A DNA stretch of 64,000 nt, taken from NCBI RefSeq assembly GCF_014640635.1, contig NZ_BMHI01000005.1, positions 496,001 to 560,000 of the forward strand, read 5' to 3'. This stretch comes from Flexivirga endophytica (lineage in GTDB: Bacteria > Actinomycetota > Actinomycetes > Actinomycetales > Dermatophilaceae). Under the pieces are notes generated by a model. The model made no database searches and was not told where the DNA came from. It saw only the letters and a program-made list of their open reading frames with translations. Position numbers and translations under genes: made by a program. Positions 33,020 to 41,545 of this stretch are shown here, in pieces (positions within the stretch are counted from its first letter, which is position 1; the number at the start of each line of letters is the position of its first letter).

Positions 33020-34596
33020 CCGACCAGGCGGCGCGGGCCGCGCAGCTTCGGGCACGCGTTCCCCGTCCGCCGGCCCCGGTCCTCGCGGAGCAGTTGCGCC
33101 GAGGGTTGGCACCGGTCACCCGCCGGTGGCAGGAACTGCACCGACGGCCGCGGGCGAGCACCGTCGTCCTCGTCGTCGCCCTCGTCAGTGGTGCAGCGTT
33201 GCGCCTGGTCGGGCTCGGATCGGTCGGGCTCAACAGCGACGAGGCGGTGTATGCAGGACAGGGCGCCTCGTTGGCGGGGAACCCGCACTTCACACCTCTG
33301 TTCCCCATCGTCCGGGCGCATCCCCTGCTGGTGCAGATCCTCGTTTCGCCGCTGTACCGAAGCGGTGTACCGGACCAACCCGGTCGCTACGTGGCGGCCG
33401 CGTTCGGCGTGGGCACCATCGCACTGGTCCACGTCCTGGGCAGGACGCTCTACGACGCCCGGGTCGGCGCACTCGCCGCGTTGTTCCTGGCGGTGATGCC
33501 GTATCACGTGGTGATCAGTCGCCAGCTCATGCTCGACGGGCCGATGACGTTCTTCGCCACGGCATCCCTGACCACGTTCGCCGCCGCGGCTCGCCGCGGC
33601 GACGGGCGGCTGCTGCCCGCGGCCGGGATGCTGCTCGGCCTGGCGGCCCTGTGCAAGGAGCCCGCGGTCATCCTGCTCGGCGCCGGGTTCGCCTTCATCG
33701 CACTGGCCACGAGGCTGTGGCACCCCGTGCGCTACCCGATCGCCGCTGGCGCACTCACGATGACCCTCACCCTGACCTACCCGGTGCTGACGAGCCTGTC
33801 GGGCGGCGCTCGCGGCGGCCAGTCCTACCTGGTGTGGCAACTGTCCCGGCCTCCGAACCACTCACTGGGCTTTTACCCGGTGGTCGTCGGTGGCTCGATC
33901 GGATTGGTGCTCATCGCGGTGGCCGGTGCCGGACTGGTCCTGTTCCGCCGCAGGTTGAGCTGGCGCGAGACGCTCCTGCTGTGCTGGGTCGGGGTGCCGC
34001 TGCTCTACTTCGAGATCTGGCCGACGAAGGGTTTCGCCTACCTCGCGCCCCTGGCGCCGCCGGTCGCGGTGCTCGCCGCGGTCGCGCTGGCCCGGGTCGG
34101 TCGGGCAGGGCGTGTTCGCGCGGTCGGCGGCCGACTGCTGGCGATCGGGTGTGTCGCGACGCTGCTCGTGCCATCGATCGCGGGGATCGTGTCGCCGACG
34201 GCATCAGGGCTGGCCGGTGCCGGTGGACTTCCCGGCGGCCGGGAAGCGGGTCGCTGGATCGCCGGTCACACCGCACCCGGAACCCAGCTGATCACCATCG
34301 GGCCCTCGATGGCGAACGTCCTGCAGTTCTACGGTGGGCGGCGCGCCGACGGCCTGTCGGTCAGCCCCAACCCGTTGCACCGCAACCCGTCATACATCCC
34401 GATCCGTAACGCGGACCACGCGCTGCGCAGCGGGCAGTACCAGTACATCGTCTGGGACGGGTTCTCGGCTCGCAGATCCGCCCACTTCGCAGAGCGCGCA
34501 ATGCAATTGGTGCGCCGCTTCCACGGCATACCGGTGTTGACCGAACGGTCTGCGGACGGACGACGGCTCGTCACGATCTACCGGGTGACGCCATGA
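33016..34596 (+). CDS. GT39-like membrane glycosyltransferase
   Basis: This 526-residue polytopic membrane protein belongs to the ArnT/PMT (GT-C) superfamily. The first extracellular loop contains LNSDEAVYAGQGASLAGNPHF, with the acidic residues expected to be catalytic, followed by LVQILVSPLY and about ten further hydrophobic segments. GT-C enzymes use polyprenol-phosphate sugars, so this could use the lipid-linked mannose made by the protein encoded at 28382. The GTG start overlaps the previous stop (GTGA), giving tight coupling; a longer frame from 32935 is not needed. The acceptor (protein or glycan) is unknown. A C-terminal soluble part (about 430-526) faces outside. Confidence 0.85.
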   Translation: MTDQAARAAQLRARVPRPPAPVLAEQLRRGLAPVTRRWQELHRRPRASTVVLVVALVSGAALRLVGLGSVGLNSDEAVYAGQGASLAGNPHFTPLFPIVRAHPLLVQILVSPLYRSGVPDQPGRYVAAAFGVGTIALVHVLGRTLYDARVGALAALFLAVMPYHVVISRQLMLDGPMTFFATASLTTFAAAARRGDGRLLPAAGMLLGLAALCKEPAVILLGAGFAFIALATRLWHPVRYPIAAGALTMTLTLTYPVLTSLSGGARGGQSYLVWQLSRPPNHSLGFYPVVVGGSIGLVLIAVAGAGLVLFRRRLSWRETLLLCWVGVPLLYFEIWPTKGFAYLAPLAPPVAVLAAVALARVGRAGRVRAVGGRLLAIGCVATLLVPSIAGIVSPTASGLAGAGGLPGGREAGRWIAGHTAPGTQLITIGPSMANVLQFYGGRRADGLSVSPNPLHRNPSYIPIRNADHALRSGQYQYIVWDGFSARRSAHFAERAMQLVRRFHGIPVLTERSADGRRLVTIYRVTP

Positions 34597-35951
34597 CCGG
34601 CGATGGCCGTACCCGCACGGTTGCGCGATCCGCGGCGGCGACGCTGATCTCGCTCGCCGCTGTCGTCATCCTTCCGGTGGCGCCGGGTAACGCGGTGGCA
34701 GCCGCCCGAAGCCGCACGCCGTTGCAGCACGTGGTCGTCATGACGCAGCAGGGGCACACGTTCGACAACTACCTGGGTACCCGTCCGGGCGCTGACGGTC
34801 TGCCCGCGGTGTGCCTGCCCGGCGCGACCCCGTCGTCCCCGTGCGTGGCGCCGTACCCGGTCGGCGGATCCCCGCACGCCGCGCTGCCAGCCACCGCATC
34901 CGGTCAACGCACGTCCGTGGCCGGGGGCCGGATGGATGGTTTCGTGCGAGCACAGGCACTGCACGGTTCGAGCGGGCGCGCCGCGATGGGGTACTACCCA
35001 CCTGACCGGATGCCGATCCTGAACGGGCTCGCGGATCGTGGCGTCGTCTTCGACCGCTGGTTCGCCGCGGTGCCCGGTGGCAGCGTCGCCAACGACCTGT
35101 TCGCGGTGGCTGCAACCACGCCGGGTGCCGTCTCCACGGTTCCGGCACATGGATGGGGCGAGACACCGTTGATCTTCGACCGGCTGCGAGCGGCCAGCGT
35201 CACCTGGAAGGTGTATGTCGAGAACTACCAGGCAAATTCGACGATTCGAACAGTTGGCCCGGCAAATGAACGCGTGCAGGGGCAGGTCGCCCGGGTCCCG
35301 CTGCTGGCGGAGCAGCGATGGCTGGGGGAGCCGCTGCGTGGACACGTGGAGTCGCTGAGTCGCTACTACCGGGACCTGGCCGACGACGCGCTGCCGCAGG
35401 TCGCGTTCGTCGTCACGACCCAGCACACGGAGCGGCCACCGCAGAATCCCATCACCGGACAGGCAGTGGTGCGGGACGTCGCCAATGGCCTGCTGGGCAG
35501 CTCTGCGGCGCGTGACTCGGTGCTGTTCCTGACGTATGCCGACCCCGGCGGGTGGTACGACCACGTCGCACCGGTCGCTGCACGGGCCGGCGCCGACCGC
35601 GGACTTCGGGTGCCGACCGTGGCGATCAGCCCCTACCTGCGAGCCGGAACACTCGACCACACCACGCTGGACAGCGCTGCCGTCCTGAAGCTGATCGAGC
35701 AGAACTGGGGGCTGCCGCCGCTGACCGGCCGCGACCGCAACGCACCGAACCTGTTGAGCCGATTCACTTTCCGCGCTGCACCGGCCAGAACCGCGTTGGT
35801 GGGGGTCACCCCCACGAGTCCGGCTCCGCACATACCGGACCGGGCCGTGTTGTACGTCGGCTATCTGGCAGTGCTGCTCCTCGGAGCTGCGGGCGTCTCG
35901 GCCACCCTCTGGTACACCCGACGCGTTCCACGGGTCGAGGACAGCTCATGA
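34593..35951 (+). CDS. Secreted membrane-anchored phosphoesterase
   Basis: This 452-residue protein has an N-terminal signal or anchor (SAAATLISLAAVVILPVAPGNAVA) and a phosphoesterase domain of the phospholipase C/acid phosphatase (AcpA) superfamily: HVVVMTQQGHTFDNYLG near residue 46, then LTYADPGGWYDHVAP with metal ligands and VPTVAISPYLR. The usual catalytic nucleophile region is QxHSFDxxxG; here the residue is Thr in GHTFDNY, as in many family members. A C-terminal helix (VLYVGYLAVLLLGAAGVSATLWY) followed by RRVPR should anchor it outside the membrane. It is coupled to its neighbours by ATGA overlaps on both sides. The substrate could be a phospholipid or a glycan phosphate. Confidence 0.82.
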   Translation: MTGDGRTRTVARSAAATLISLAAVVILPVAPGNAVAAARSRTPLQHVVVMTQQGHTFDNYLGTRPGADGLPAVCLPGATPSSPCVAPYPVGGSPHAALPATASGQRTSVAGGRMDGFVRAQALHGSSGRAAMGYYPPDRMPILNGLADRGVVFDRWFAAVPGGSVANDLFAVAATTPGAVSTVPAHGWGETPLIFDRLRAASVTWKVYVENYQANSTIRTVGPANERVQGQVARVPLLAEQRWLGEPLRGHVESLSRYYRDLADDALPQVAFVVTTQHTERPPQNPITGQAVVRDVANGLLGSSAARDSVLFLTYADPGGWYDHVAPVAARAGADRGLRVPTVAISPYLRAGTLDHTTLDSAAVLKLIEQNWGLPPLTGRDRNAPNLLSRFTFRAAPARTALVGVTPTSPAPHIPDRAVLYVGYLAVLLLGAAGVSATLWYTRRVPRVEDSS

Positions 35952-37513
35952 TCATCCGCGCCCGGCGGGCCTGGTCGCGCGCACACCGTGCCGTCGTCGT
36001 CTCCGTGGTCTCGATGCTGCTCGTGCCGACACTGGCGATGCCGATGTCGTCCGCCGCCGCGCCCGGCAGGTCGGGCACCGTCCAGCTGCAGACGGTTCCC
36101 GCAACACCGGGGGTGCGGCTGGACGTCGCGGGGACCATCGTGACCACCGGCGCTGCGGGCACCGCGAACGTCGCAGTGTCCGATCTGAACGGCGTCGCCC
36201 GCCGCGTCACCCTGGCCGGCTCCCGACTGAATGCCGACACCACCGTCCGTATGACGCACGTCCACCCTGCCCCGCACCTGACCTCACACGTCAGCCGGCT
36301 CTCCATCGGGCTGGCGCTGACCTCGACTCTGTCACTGCGGGTCGCCTCAGGTACATCCGGTGTGTCGCCCGGCCAGGTGCGCGCCATACGCCTGCACGCA
36401 GTCACCGGGACGGTGCACACCGCCGAGCCCGGGCAGACCGTCTCGCTCCTCGCCCGCCGAGCTGTGCTGCGGCACGGCTCGCTGGTGACCCAACGGGTGA
36501 CCTGGGCCGCTGACCGGGTCATCACAACGAACCCGGTGACGGTCACCACCACCGGCCCGCGATTCGACCCTCTCGATCACCCGGTGTGGATCGTGTCGCT
36601 GGCACCGGTGGCCGGCACGGTCACCATTCGAACGGTGCCGAAGCTGGCCGGGGTGACGCTCGGGCTGGGATCGGTGACCGTCACCACCAGCCGAGCCGGC
36701 ACCGTGACCGTCCCGGTGTCGGACCTCAACGTGACGCGCGCGCCACCGAAACTCCTTGACTCCGACACCACAGACCCGGCGCGGCGAGTCGTCCGGGTGA
36801 TGGGCGCCACCACCACCGGGCCGCGGGTACCGAGACAACGGCACCTGCTGGTGGCGCTCGCCGTCTCCCGACCGGTCACGTTCCGGTTCGTCGACCCGCA
36901 CGGAAAGACCATCCCCGCGGCACGGGTCCAACGGATGCAATTGAGCCAGAGCGGGCGGACGATCACCATCCGCCGGCCGCAGCTGGGCGAACCGGTCCTC
37001 CTGCCCTCCGTCGAGCCGCAGAAAGTACACGATCAGTGGCTGGCGAGGCGACTGCGCTACAGCGTGACCGGGGTCTGGATCGGCGGTGGGAACACGGTCT
37101 TCGCGGGGCGGCAGCGGGTCGATCCGGCGTACGCGCACTCGGGACGGGTCACGCTGTCGGTCTACGCGCTGACCGTCACGGTGCACGACGCACTGCTGGG
37201 TCGTCCGATCACCTCCCGCACCGTGCTCACGTACCCGTCCGGAAGACGCGACAGCGTCCGCGCCACGGCGCCCGCGCGGATCGAGGGGCTTCCTCGGGGG
37301 CTCTACCAGGTACATGTCGTCCAAGCCGCGTTCGGTGGCCGGTACCCGGTGCTCGTCTCCCGCAACACCGATGCCGACCTACGAGTGATCACCCGCGCGG
37401 ACCTGGCGGTGCTGGGCACCTCGCTGCTGGTCGTCGCGGCAGCGATGGTGCTCATCGGCAAACACCTGAACAGACGCCGTCAGCGTCGAGCGCCCATGGA
37501 GGACCGGACATGA
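35948..37513 (+). CDS. Surface protein with internal duplication, unknown family
   Basis: This 521-residue protein has a signal peptide (VVVSVVSMLLVPTLAMPMSSAAA), a long Thr/Val/Arg-rich beta-type ectodomain and a C-terminal membrane helix (LAVLGTSLLVVAAAMVLIGK) with a basic tail. Two stretches of about 45 residues repeat: GTVQLQTVPATPGVRLDVAG...VAVSDLNG and GTVTIRTVPKLAGVTLGLGS...VPVSDLNV. I recognise no enzyme motif, and each repeat resembles a PEGA- or carboxypeptidase-regulatory-like beta unit. Start and stop both overlap neighbouring genes by four bases, so it is certainly part of the mannosyl operon. It may be an acceptor or scaffold for the glycan. Confidence 0.75.
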   Translation: MIIRARRAWSRAHRAVVVSVVSMLLVPTLAMPMSSAAAPGRSGTVQLQTVPATPGVRLDVAGTIVTTGAAGTANVAVSDLNGVARRVTLAGSRLNADTTVRMTHVHPAPHLTSHVSRLSIGLALTSTLSLRVASGTSGVSPGQVRAIRLHAVTGTVHTAEPGQTVSLLARRAVLRHGSLVTQRVTWAADRVITTNPVTVTTTGPRFDPLDHPVWIVSLAPVAGTVTIRTVPKLAGVTLGLGSVTVTTSRAGTVTVPVSDLNVTRAPPKLLDSDTTDPARRVVRVMGATTTGPRVPRQRHLLVALAVSRPVTFRFVDPHGKTIPAARVQRMQLSQSGRTITIRRPQLGEPVLLPSVEPQKVHDQWLARRLRYSVTGVWIGGGNTVFAGRQRVDPAYAHSGRVTLSVYALTVTVHDALLGRPITSRTVLTYPSGRRDSVRATAPARIEGLPRGLYQVHVVQAAFGGRYPVLVSRNTDADLRVITRADLAVLGTSLLVVAAAMVLIGKHLNRRRQRRAPMEDRT

Positions 37514-38625
37514 CATTTCTCCGCACCGTGCGCGCGACGGCACCGACCCGGGCACGTGGCATCTTGGTCGTGCTGGCCGCGGCCGTGTTCCTGACGTTCC
37601 CACCAGCAACAGCCGCCGCGAGCATCCCGGCCGGGCGCGAGACCGTTCCCGTCTACGCGTACTTCTACCAATGGTTCAACCGCACGTCCTGGAACCGCGC
37701 GAAGGTCGACCACCCGATTGCCGGCGACTACTCCAGCGACGACCGCGCGGTGCTGCAGCGGCAGATCGCCCAGGCGCAGTCCGCAGGCCTGTCCGGATTC
37801 CTGACCTCCTGGAAGAGCACCCCGGTGCTCAACCGGCGTCTGCAGATGTTGTTGGACGAGGCCGGTCCGCGGCACTTCGACATCGGGGTGGTATACGAAG
37901 CGCTGGACTTCCAGGGACGTCCGCTACCGGTCGCCACCGTTCGCCACGACATGGTCGAGCTGGTGGACCGGTGGGGTCCGCAGCTGGACTCCCGGCGCTT
38001 CGGGCGGCCGGTCATCATCTGGACCGGGACACAGCACTACTCCGTCGCCGATGTCCGTGGGGTGCGCACCGCGCTCGGCGGACGGGCCGACCTCCTGGCG
38101 TCGGCCAAGAGCGCGGCCGAGTACCAGCGTCTCGCTCCGTATGTCGATGGCGACGCCTACTACTGGTCCTCGGCCAACCCGGGCACGACGTACACCCGAG
38201 GACGATTGGACGCCCTGGCCGCCGTGGTGCATGAGCACCACGGGATCTGGCTGGCACCGGCGCTCGCCGGTTTCGACGGGCGGACCCTCGGTCACACCCG
38301 CACGGTCCCTCGAGACCAGGGGCAGACGCTGATCCGGAGCCTGCAGGACTCCTTCGCCAGCCGGCCCGACGCGGTCGGTCTGATCAGCTGGAACGAGTGG
38401 TCGGAGAACACCTACATCGAGCCCGGACACCGATACGGGCGACAGGAACTCGACGCCCTGGCCGGCTATCTGCCGCACCGGCACGACGCGTCACCGGCGA
38501 CCTCGACCGAGCGGCTGCGAAGTCCGCCCTGGACCGGGATGCAGGCGGCAGGCACGCTGACTGCCGCGACCCTCGTCCTCGGCGGACTCGTCATACACCG
38601 CTCGCGCGTCCGACGGCGGCAGTGA
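37510..38625 (+). CDS. Secreted GH99/WbsX-like protein
   Basis: This 371-residue protein has a signal peptide (GILVVLAAAVFLTFPPATAAA), a catalytic-type barrel and a C-terminal membrane helix (AAGTLTAATLVLGGLVIHRS). Key stretches are YAYFYQWFNRTSWNRAKVD at the start and LISWNEWSENTYIEPGHRYG near the end, which resemble WbsX/GH99-like proteins; GH99 contains endo-alpha-mannosidases and mannanases. A mannan-acting role fits the operon, but the exact activity is not proved. The ATG overlaps the previous stop by four bases. It is the last gene of the coupled six-gene series starting at 28382. Confidence 0.75.
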   Translation: MTFLRTVRATAPTRARGILVVLAAAVFLTFPPATAAASIPAGRETVPVYAYFYQWFNRTSWNRAKVDHPIAGDYSSDDRAVLQRQIAQAQSAGLSGFLTSWKSTPVLNRRLQMLLDEAGPRHFDIGVVYEALDFQGRPLPVATVRHDMVELVDRWGPQLDSRRFGRPVIIWTGTQHYSVADVRGVRTALGGRADLLASAKSAAEYQRLAPYVDGDAYYWSSANPGTTYTRGRLDALAAVVHEHHGIWLAPALAGFDGRTLGHTRTVPRDQGQTLIRSLQDSFASRPDAVGLISWNEWSENTYIEPGHRYGRQELDALAGYLPHRHDASPATSTERLRSPPWTGMQAAGTLTAATLVLGGLVIHRSRVRRRQ

Positions 38626-38688
38626 CCACTGCGGCGGTGTATCGATAGGCCGACTCCCGTTTCACAGGCAGTTGCGCGACGATGAGGT

Positions 38689-38934
38689 ATGGCGAAGATC
38701 ATCACCACCAGTTGCGAGTGGTGCGGTGACATCGAGTTGGCCGCCGGGACGGCACAGCTCGACATCCCGGTACGCGCCAGAAACGACCCCACGATGCGAT
38801 TCACCTGCCCGCGCTGCAACCGCACCGGTAGCCAGCGAGTACCCGAGCGGGTGGTGATGCTGTTGCTGCGTGCCGGCGTGCAGGTGGCCGTCGGGCCGGA
38901 GCAGGGGTCCGACAGCTTGCACCGACACGGCTGA
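38689..38934 (+). CDS. Small zinc-ribbon-like protein
   Basis: This 81-residue protein has two cysteine pairs, TSCEWCGD near the start and TCPRCNRTG about 30 residues later, the arrangement of a zinc ribbon. It has no membrane segment. It could bind zinc and a nucleic acid or protein, but I know no named family. The ATG has GATGAGG immediately before it, slightly too close for an ideal ribosome site. It lies just downstream of the mannosyl operon and upstream of another small gene on the same strand. Confidence 0.6.
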   Translation: MAKIITTSCEWCGDIELAAGTAQLDIPVRARNDPTMRFTCPRCNRTGSQRVPERVVMLLLRAGVQVAVGPEQGSDSLHRHG

Positions 38935-39129
38935 GATCGATCGGGTCCACCACGAGAGACGGCCCGCAGCGGGTGTCACGGAACGGTTGTAAAACCGTCA
39001 CCCACCAGCGGCGCCCGCTGTGTCCTACTGGATCTTGCGAGTCCGGTGGCCACCGGATGCGGTGCCATCGCATTCGATGTCGCGAGGCTCGTCGGTGCTG
39101 AAGTATGAGCTACGAGGTGAGGGCACGGC

Positions 39130-39402
39130 ATGGCTGGATCGGCGAACGAGGACCGGGCCTTGGTGCTGCGAGTGTGGCACGGACCGACGTTTCGAGCCCG
39201 GGTGACCACGACCGACCCATCGGGTGTGGGGCAATCCGTGGTGCTCGCCAGCCCGGACGTGGTGATGACGTACGTGGGGGAGTGGCTAGCGCGCACCCAG
39301 CGGCCCGAACAACCGCCCGGCTCCAACGACGACACGCGTCCCATGCTGCCGCCGAGTGCCGGAAGACAGCGGCGGGTATGGCGAACGCCGCGGACATCAT
39401 GA
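39130..39402 (+). CDS. Small protein of unknown function
   Basis: This 90-residue protein begins MAGSANEDRALVLRVWHGPTFRARVTTTDPSG, followed by VVMTYVGEWLART and a basic, probably disordered tail. The first 60 residues look like a small beta-rich fold with one helix. The ribosome site GAGGTGAGGG precedes the ATG at a good distance, which is why I accept it as a gene. Its last six bases overlap the end of the convergent SARP-type regulator gene. I recognise no family. Confidence 0.55.
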   Translation: MAGSANEDRALVLRVWHGPTFRARVTTTDPSGVGQSVVLASPDVVMTYVGEWLARTQRPEQPPGSNDDTRPMLPPSAGRQRRVWRTPRTS

Positions 39403-40044
39403 TCTGCGGCGACGTTGGCGCTCGCGGGCGAGTTCGGCGACCAGCGCCTGGAAGCTGCTGTCCGGGGCCAGTCCGACCTCGGCGATGCTGCGCCTGCGGA
39501 ACCGTTCATAGGCGTGCCACGCCTCGACCCGGTTGCCGGCGGCCAGATGGATCCGCACCAGCAAGCGGTGTGCGCTCTCCCGCAACGGTTCTCGGTGAAT
39601 CGATGCGTTGGCCGCTGCCAGGGCTGCAGCGACGTCGCCGGCGGACAGCAGCCGCTCGGCGAGGGTCTCCGAAGCACTGATCAACTGCTGCTGCAGTTGT
39701 TCGCGCTCGAACAGCACCCAGTCGTCGTACCAACCCGGGAGCAGTTCTCCGACGCGACCCAGCCTCCGGGCCAGCGCCGCCGGATCCTCCGCCTCGTACG
39801 CGGTCTCAGCCGCTGCGAGCACGTCCACGAGGTCCACGCGCACGGTGGTGGCCAACCGCAACGCTTGGGACATCGGCGTGAGCAGCCCGGGGGCGGTCTT
39901 GCGCAGCCGGCTCGTCGTGGTGCGGAGGTTCGAGAGCGCGTGCTCGTCTGACGACTCGGGCCACAATCCGGCCGCCACGACCAGACGGGGCGAGTCCTCG
40001 TGCAGTGCGAGATAGGCGACCAGCCGTTGGGCAGCGCCGGACAC
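39397..40044 (-). CDS. SARP-type (BTAD) transcriptional regulator, start unclear
   Basis: The visible 215 residues contain most of an OmpR-like DNA-binding domain (AYLALHEDSPRLVVAAGLWPESSDEHALSNLRTTTSRLRK) followed by a bacterial transcriptional activator domain (DLVDVLAAAETAYEAED..., REPLRESAHRLLVRIHLAAGN, AWHAYERFRRRSIAEVGLAPD). SARP proteins often activate pathway or stress genes. The GTG at 40044 is the first ordinary start, yet family-like sequence (WHVQLIGGYRLSRCNQTVSVS) continues upstream in frame to a stop at 40188 without ATG, GTG or TTG. It may start at a rare codon, or a frameshift may separate it from the overlapping frame with GVKRTTHRIRLG. It could be a decaying gene. Confidence 0.7.
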   Translation of the reverse strand: MSGAAQRLVAYLALHEDSPRLVVAAGLWPESSDEHALSNLRTTTSRLRKTAPGLLTPMSQALRLATTVRVDLVDVLAAAETAYEAEDPAALARRLGRVGELLPGWYDDWVLFEREQLQQQLISASETLAERLLSAGDVAAALAAANASIHREPLRESAHRLLVRIHLAAGNRVEAWHAYERFRRRSIAEVGLAPDSSFQALVAELARERQRRRRS

Positions 40045-40419
40045 GCTGACCGTCTGGTTGCACCGGCTCAGCCGGTAGCCGCCGATCAGTTGGACGTGCC
40101 ACTCGTTCGGGTTTCCGGGAGGAGAAGTCCTAACCGGATTCTGTGCGTTGTTCGTTTCACACCTCCCCGGATGTAATCGTCCAGTTTAACGAGAGGCGCT
40201 GGGCGGGCTCGATATTTCGCACTGGTGGGTGTGATCCGCACAATTGTGCGCTGCTGACGAATGGCCCGCACAGGCACCGTCAATGACGGTGCACCCCCGC
40301 CTGCGACAGGCGTTCACCCGGTGGTCAGGTGCTGTGTGCCTGCCGGGCGTTTCGGGGTCGCTCCGCTGCGCTGGGGTGGACCTCGGCATCGTGCGTCGGA
40401 GCGATCTCGAGGACACCAG
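40045..40419. other. Region upstream of the SARP-type and glycerophosphodiesterase genes
   Basis: These 375 bases contain, on the minus strand, the apparent N-terminal coding extension of the SARP-type gene (up to about 40185) and an A+T-rich patch near 40170-40250 with a GGGGAGG ribosome-site-like sequence. On the plus strand the last bases hold the ribosome site GAGG (40409-40412) of the phosphodiesterase gene. No other gene is supported. Confidence 0.5.
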
Positions 40420-41475
40420 ATGACGATCACCCACCTGCTGGATCGGACGGAGCGGGCGCGATCGGGCGCCGGTCCGATGGTCGTCGGACACCGCGGAGCG
40501 TGCGGCTACCGACCGGAGCACACCCTGGCGTCATATGAGCTGGCGGCGCGGATGGGTGCCGATTCGCTCGAGCCGGATCTGGTGGCGTCCCGTGACCACG
40601 TGCTGATCTGCCGACACGATCTGGAATTGTCCCGGACGACCGACGTGGCGGACCGGCCGGAGTTCGCCGATCGCCGGGCCACACGGGCGGTCGACGGCAA
40701 CACCGAGACCGGTTGGTTCGTCAGTGATTTCACCGTCGCGGAGTTGAAGACCCTGTGGGCGAGGGAGCGTTTCGCGAGCCTGCGGCAGCCGAACACGATC
40801 TACGAGGGCCGGCTGCGCATCGCGACGTTCGATGAGTTGCTGGCGCTGCGCGCGCGGCTGTCCGCAGAACTCGGCAGGTCCGTCGGTCTCAGCCCGGAGC
40901 TGAAGAGCCCCGAGCTACATCGCAGCCTCGGCCTGGACCTCGAGGCACCTCTCGTGCGGGCATTGCGCGAGGCGGATCTCGACCGCCCGGACGCGCCTGT
41001 CTTCGTGCAGACCTTCGAGCCGCGCAGCCTGCTGCGACTGCGCAAGGAGCACGGGCTGAGCGCGCCGACCATCATGCTCACGGAGGCCAGCGGTGGTCCC
41101 GCAGACCTCACGGGAGTGGGCAGCGGCACCACGTATGCCGACCTGACGACACCGGCCATGCTCGACAAGCTGGCACCCTGGCTCACCGGGATCGGCCCGG
41201 CCAAGGACCAGGTGATCCCGCGCCGCGCCGACGGGTCGCTGGGCGGTCCCTCCCGGCTGGTCCGCGATGCGCATGCTCTCGGCCTCCGGGTGCACGTGTG
41301 GACCTTCCGCGCCGAGAACGCCTTCCTGCCGACCGGACACCGGTCGAGTGGCGGCGACGCCGACTTCGGCCACGTCCTGGACGAGATGCGGATCTTCCTG
41401 CAGGCCGGGGTCGACGCGTTGATCACCGACCACGTCGACCTGGCCGCTCTCGCACGGTCCGAGATCTTCCAATGA
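40420..41475 (+). CDS. Glycerophosphodiester phosphodiesterase
   Basis: This 351-residue GDPD-family enzyme hydrolyses glycerophosphodiesters to glycerol-3-phosphate and an alcohol. The motif MVVGHRGACGYRPEHTLASYELAARMGADSLEPDLVASRDHVLICRHD contains the catalytic His pair and the metal-binding Glu/Asp. Further signs are VGLSPELKSPELH and a C-terminal LRVHVWTFRAENAF, ending DALITDHVD. I see no signal peptide, so it appears cytoplasmic unless the longer open frame to 40261 is used; the ATG at 40420 with GAGG upstream is preferred. It is followed by a perfect bidirectional hairpin shared with aceE. Confidence 0.88.
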   Translation: MTITHLLDRTERARSGAGPMVVGHRGACGYRPEHTLASYELAARMGADSLEPDLVASRDHVLICRHDLELSRTTDVADRPEFADRRATRAVDGNTETGWFVSDFTVAELKTLWARERFASLRQPNTIYEGRLRIATFDELLALRARLSAELGRSVGLSPELKSPELHRSLGLDLEAPLVRALREADLDRPDAPVFVQTFEPRSLLRLRKEHGLSAPTIMLTEASGGPADLTGVGSGTTYADLTTPAMLDKLAPWLTGIGPAKDQVIPRRADGSLGGPSRLVRDAHALGLRVHVWTFRAENAFLPTGHRSSGGDADFGHVLDEMRIFLQAGVDALITDHVDLAALARSEIFQ

Positions 41476-41482
41476 ACACCGG

Positions 41483-41528
41483 CGCAGTTCGGCCCCTCGG
41501 TGACACGTCACCGAGGGGCCGAACTGCG
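41483..41528. terminator. Perfect 22-bp bidirectional terminator hairpin
   Basis: CGCAGTTCGGCCCCTCGG with TGAC (41483-41504) and its exact complement (41507-41528) form a 22-base perfect stem with a two-base loop. It lies between the convergent phosphodiesterase (ends 41475) and aceE (ends 41546) genes. There is no U-run on either side. Its length and perfection make it the strongest terminator-like stem in the window. Confidence 0.8.
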
Positions 41529-41545
41529 TCAGGTGGGTCGTCCGG

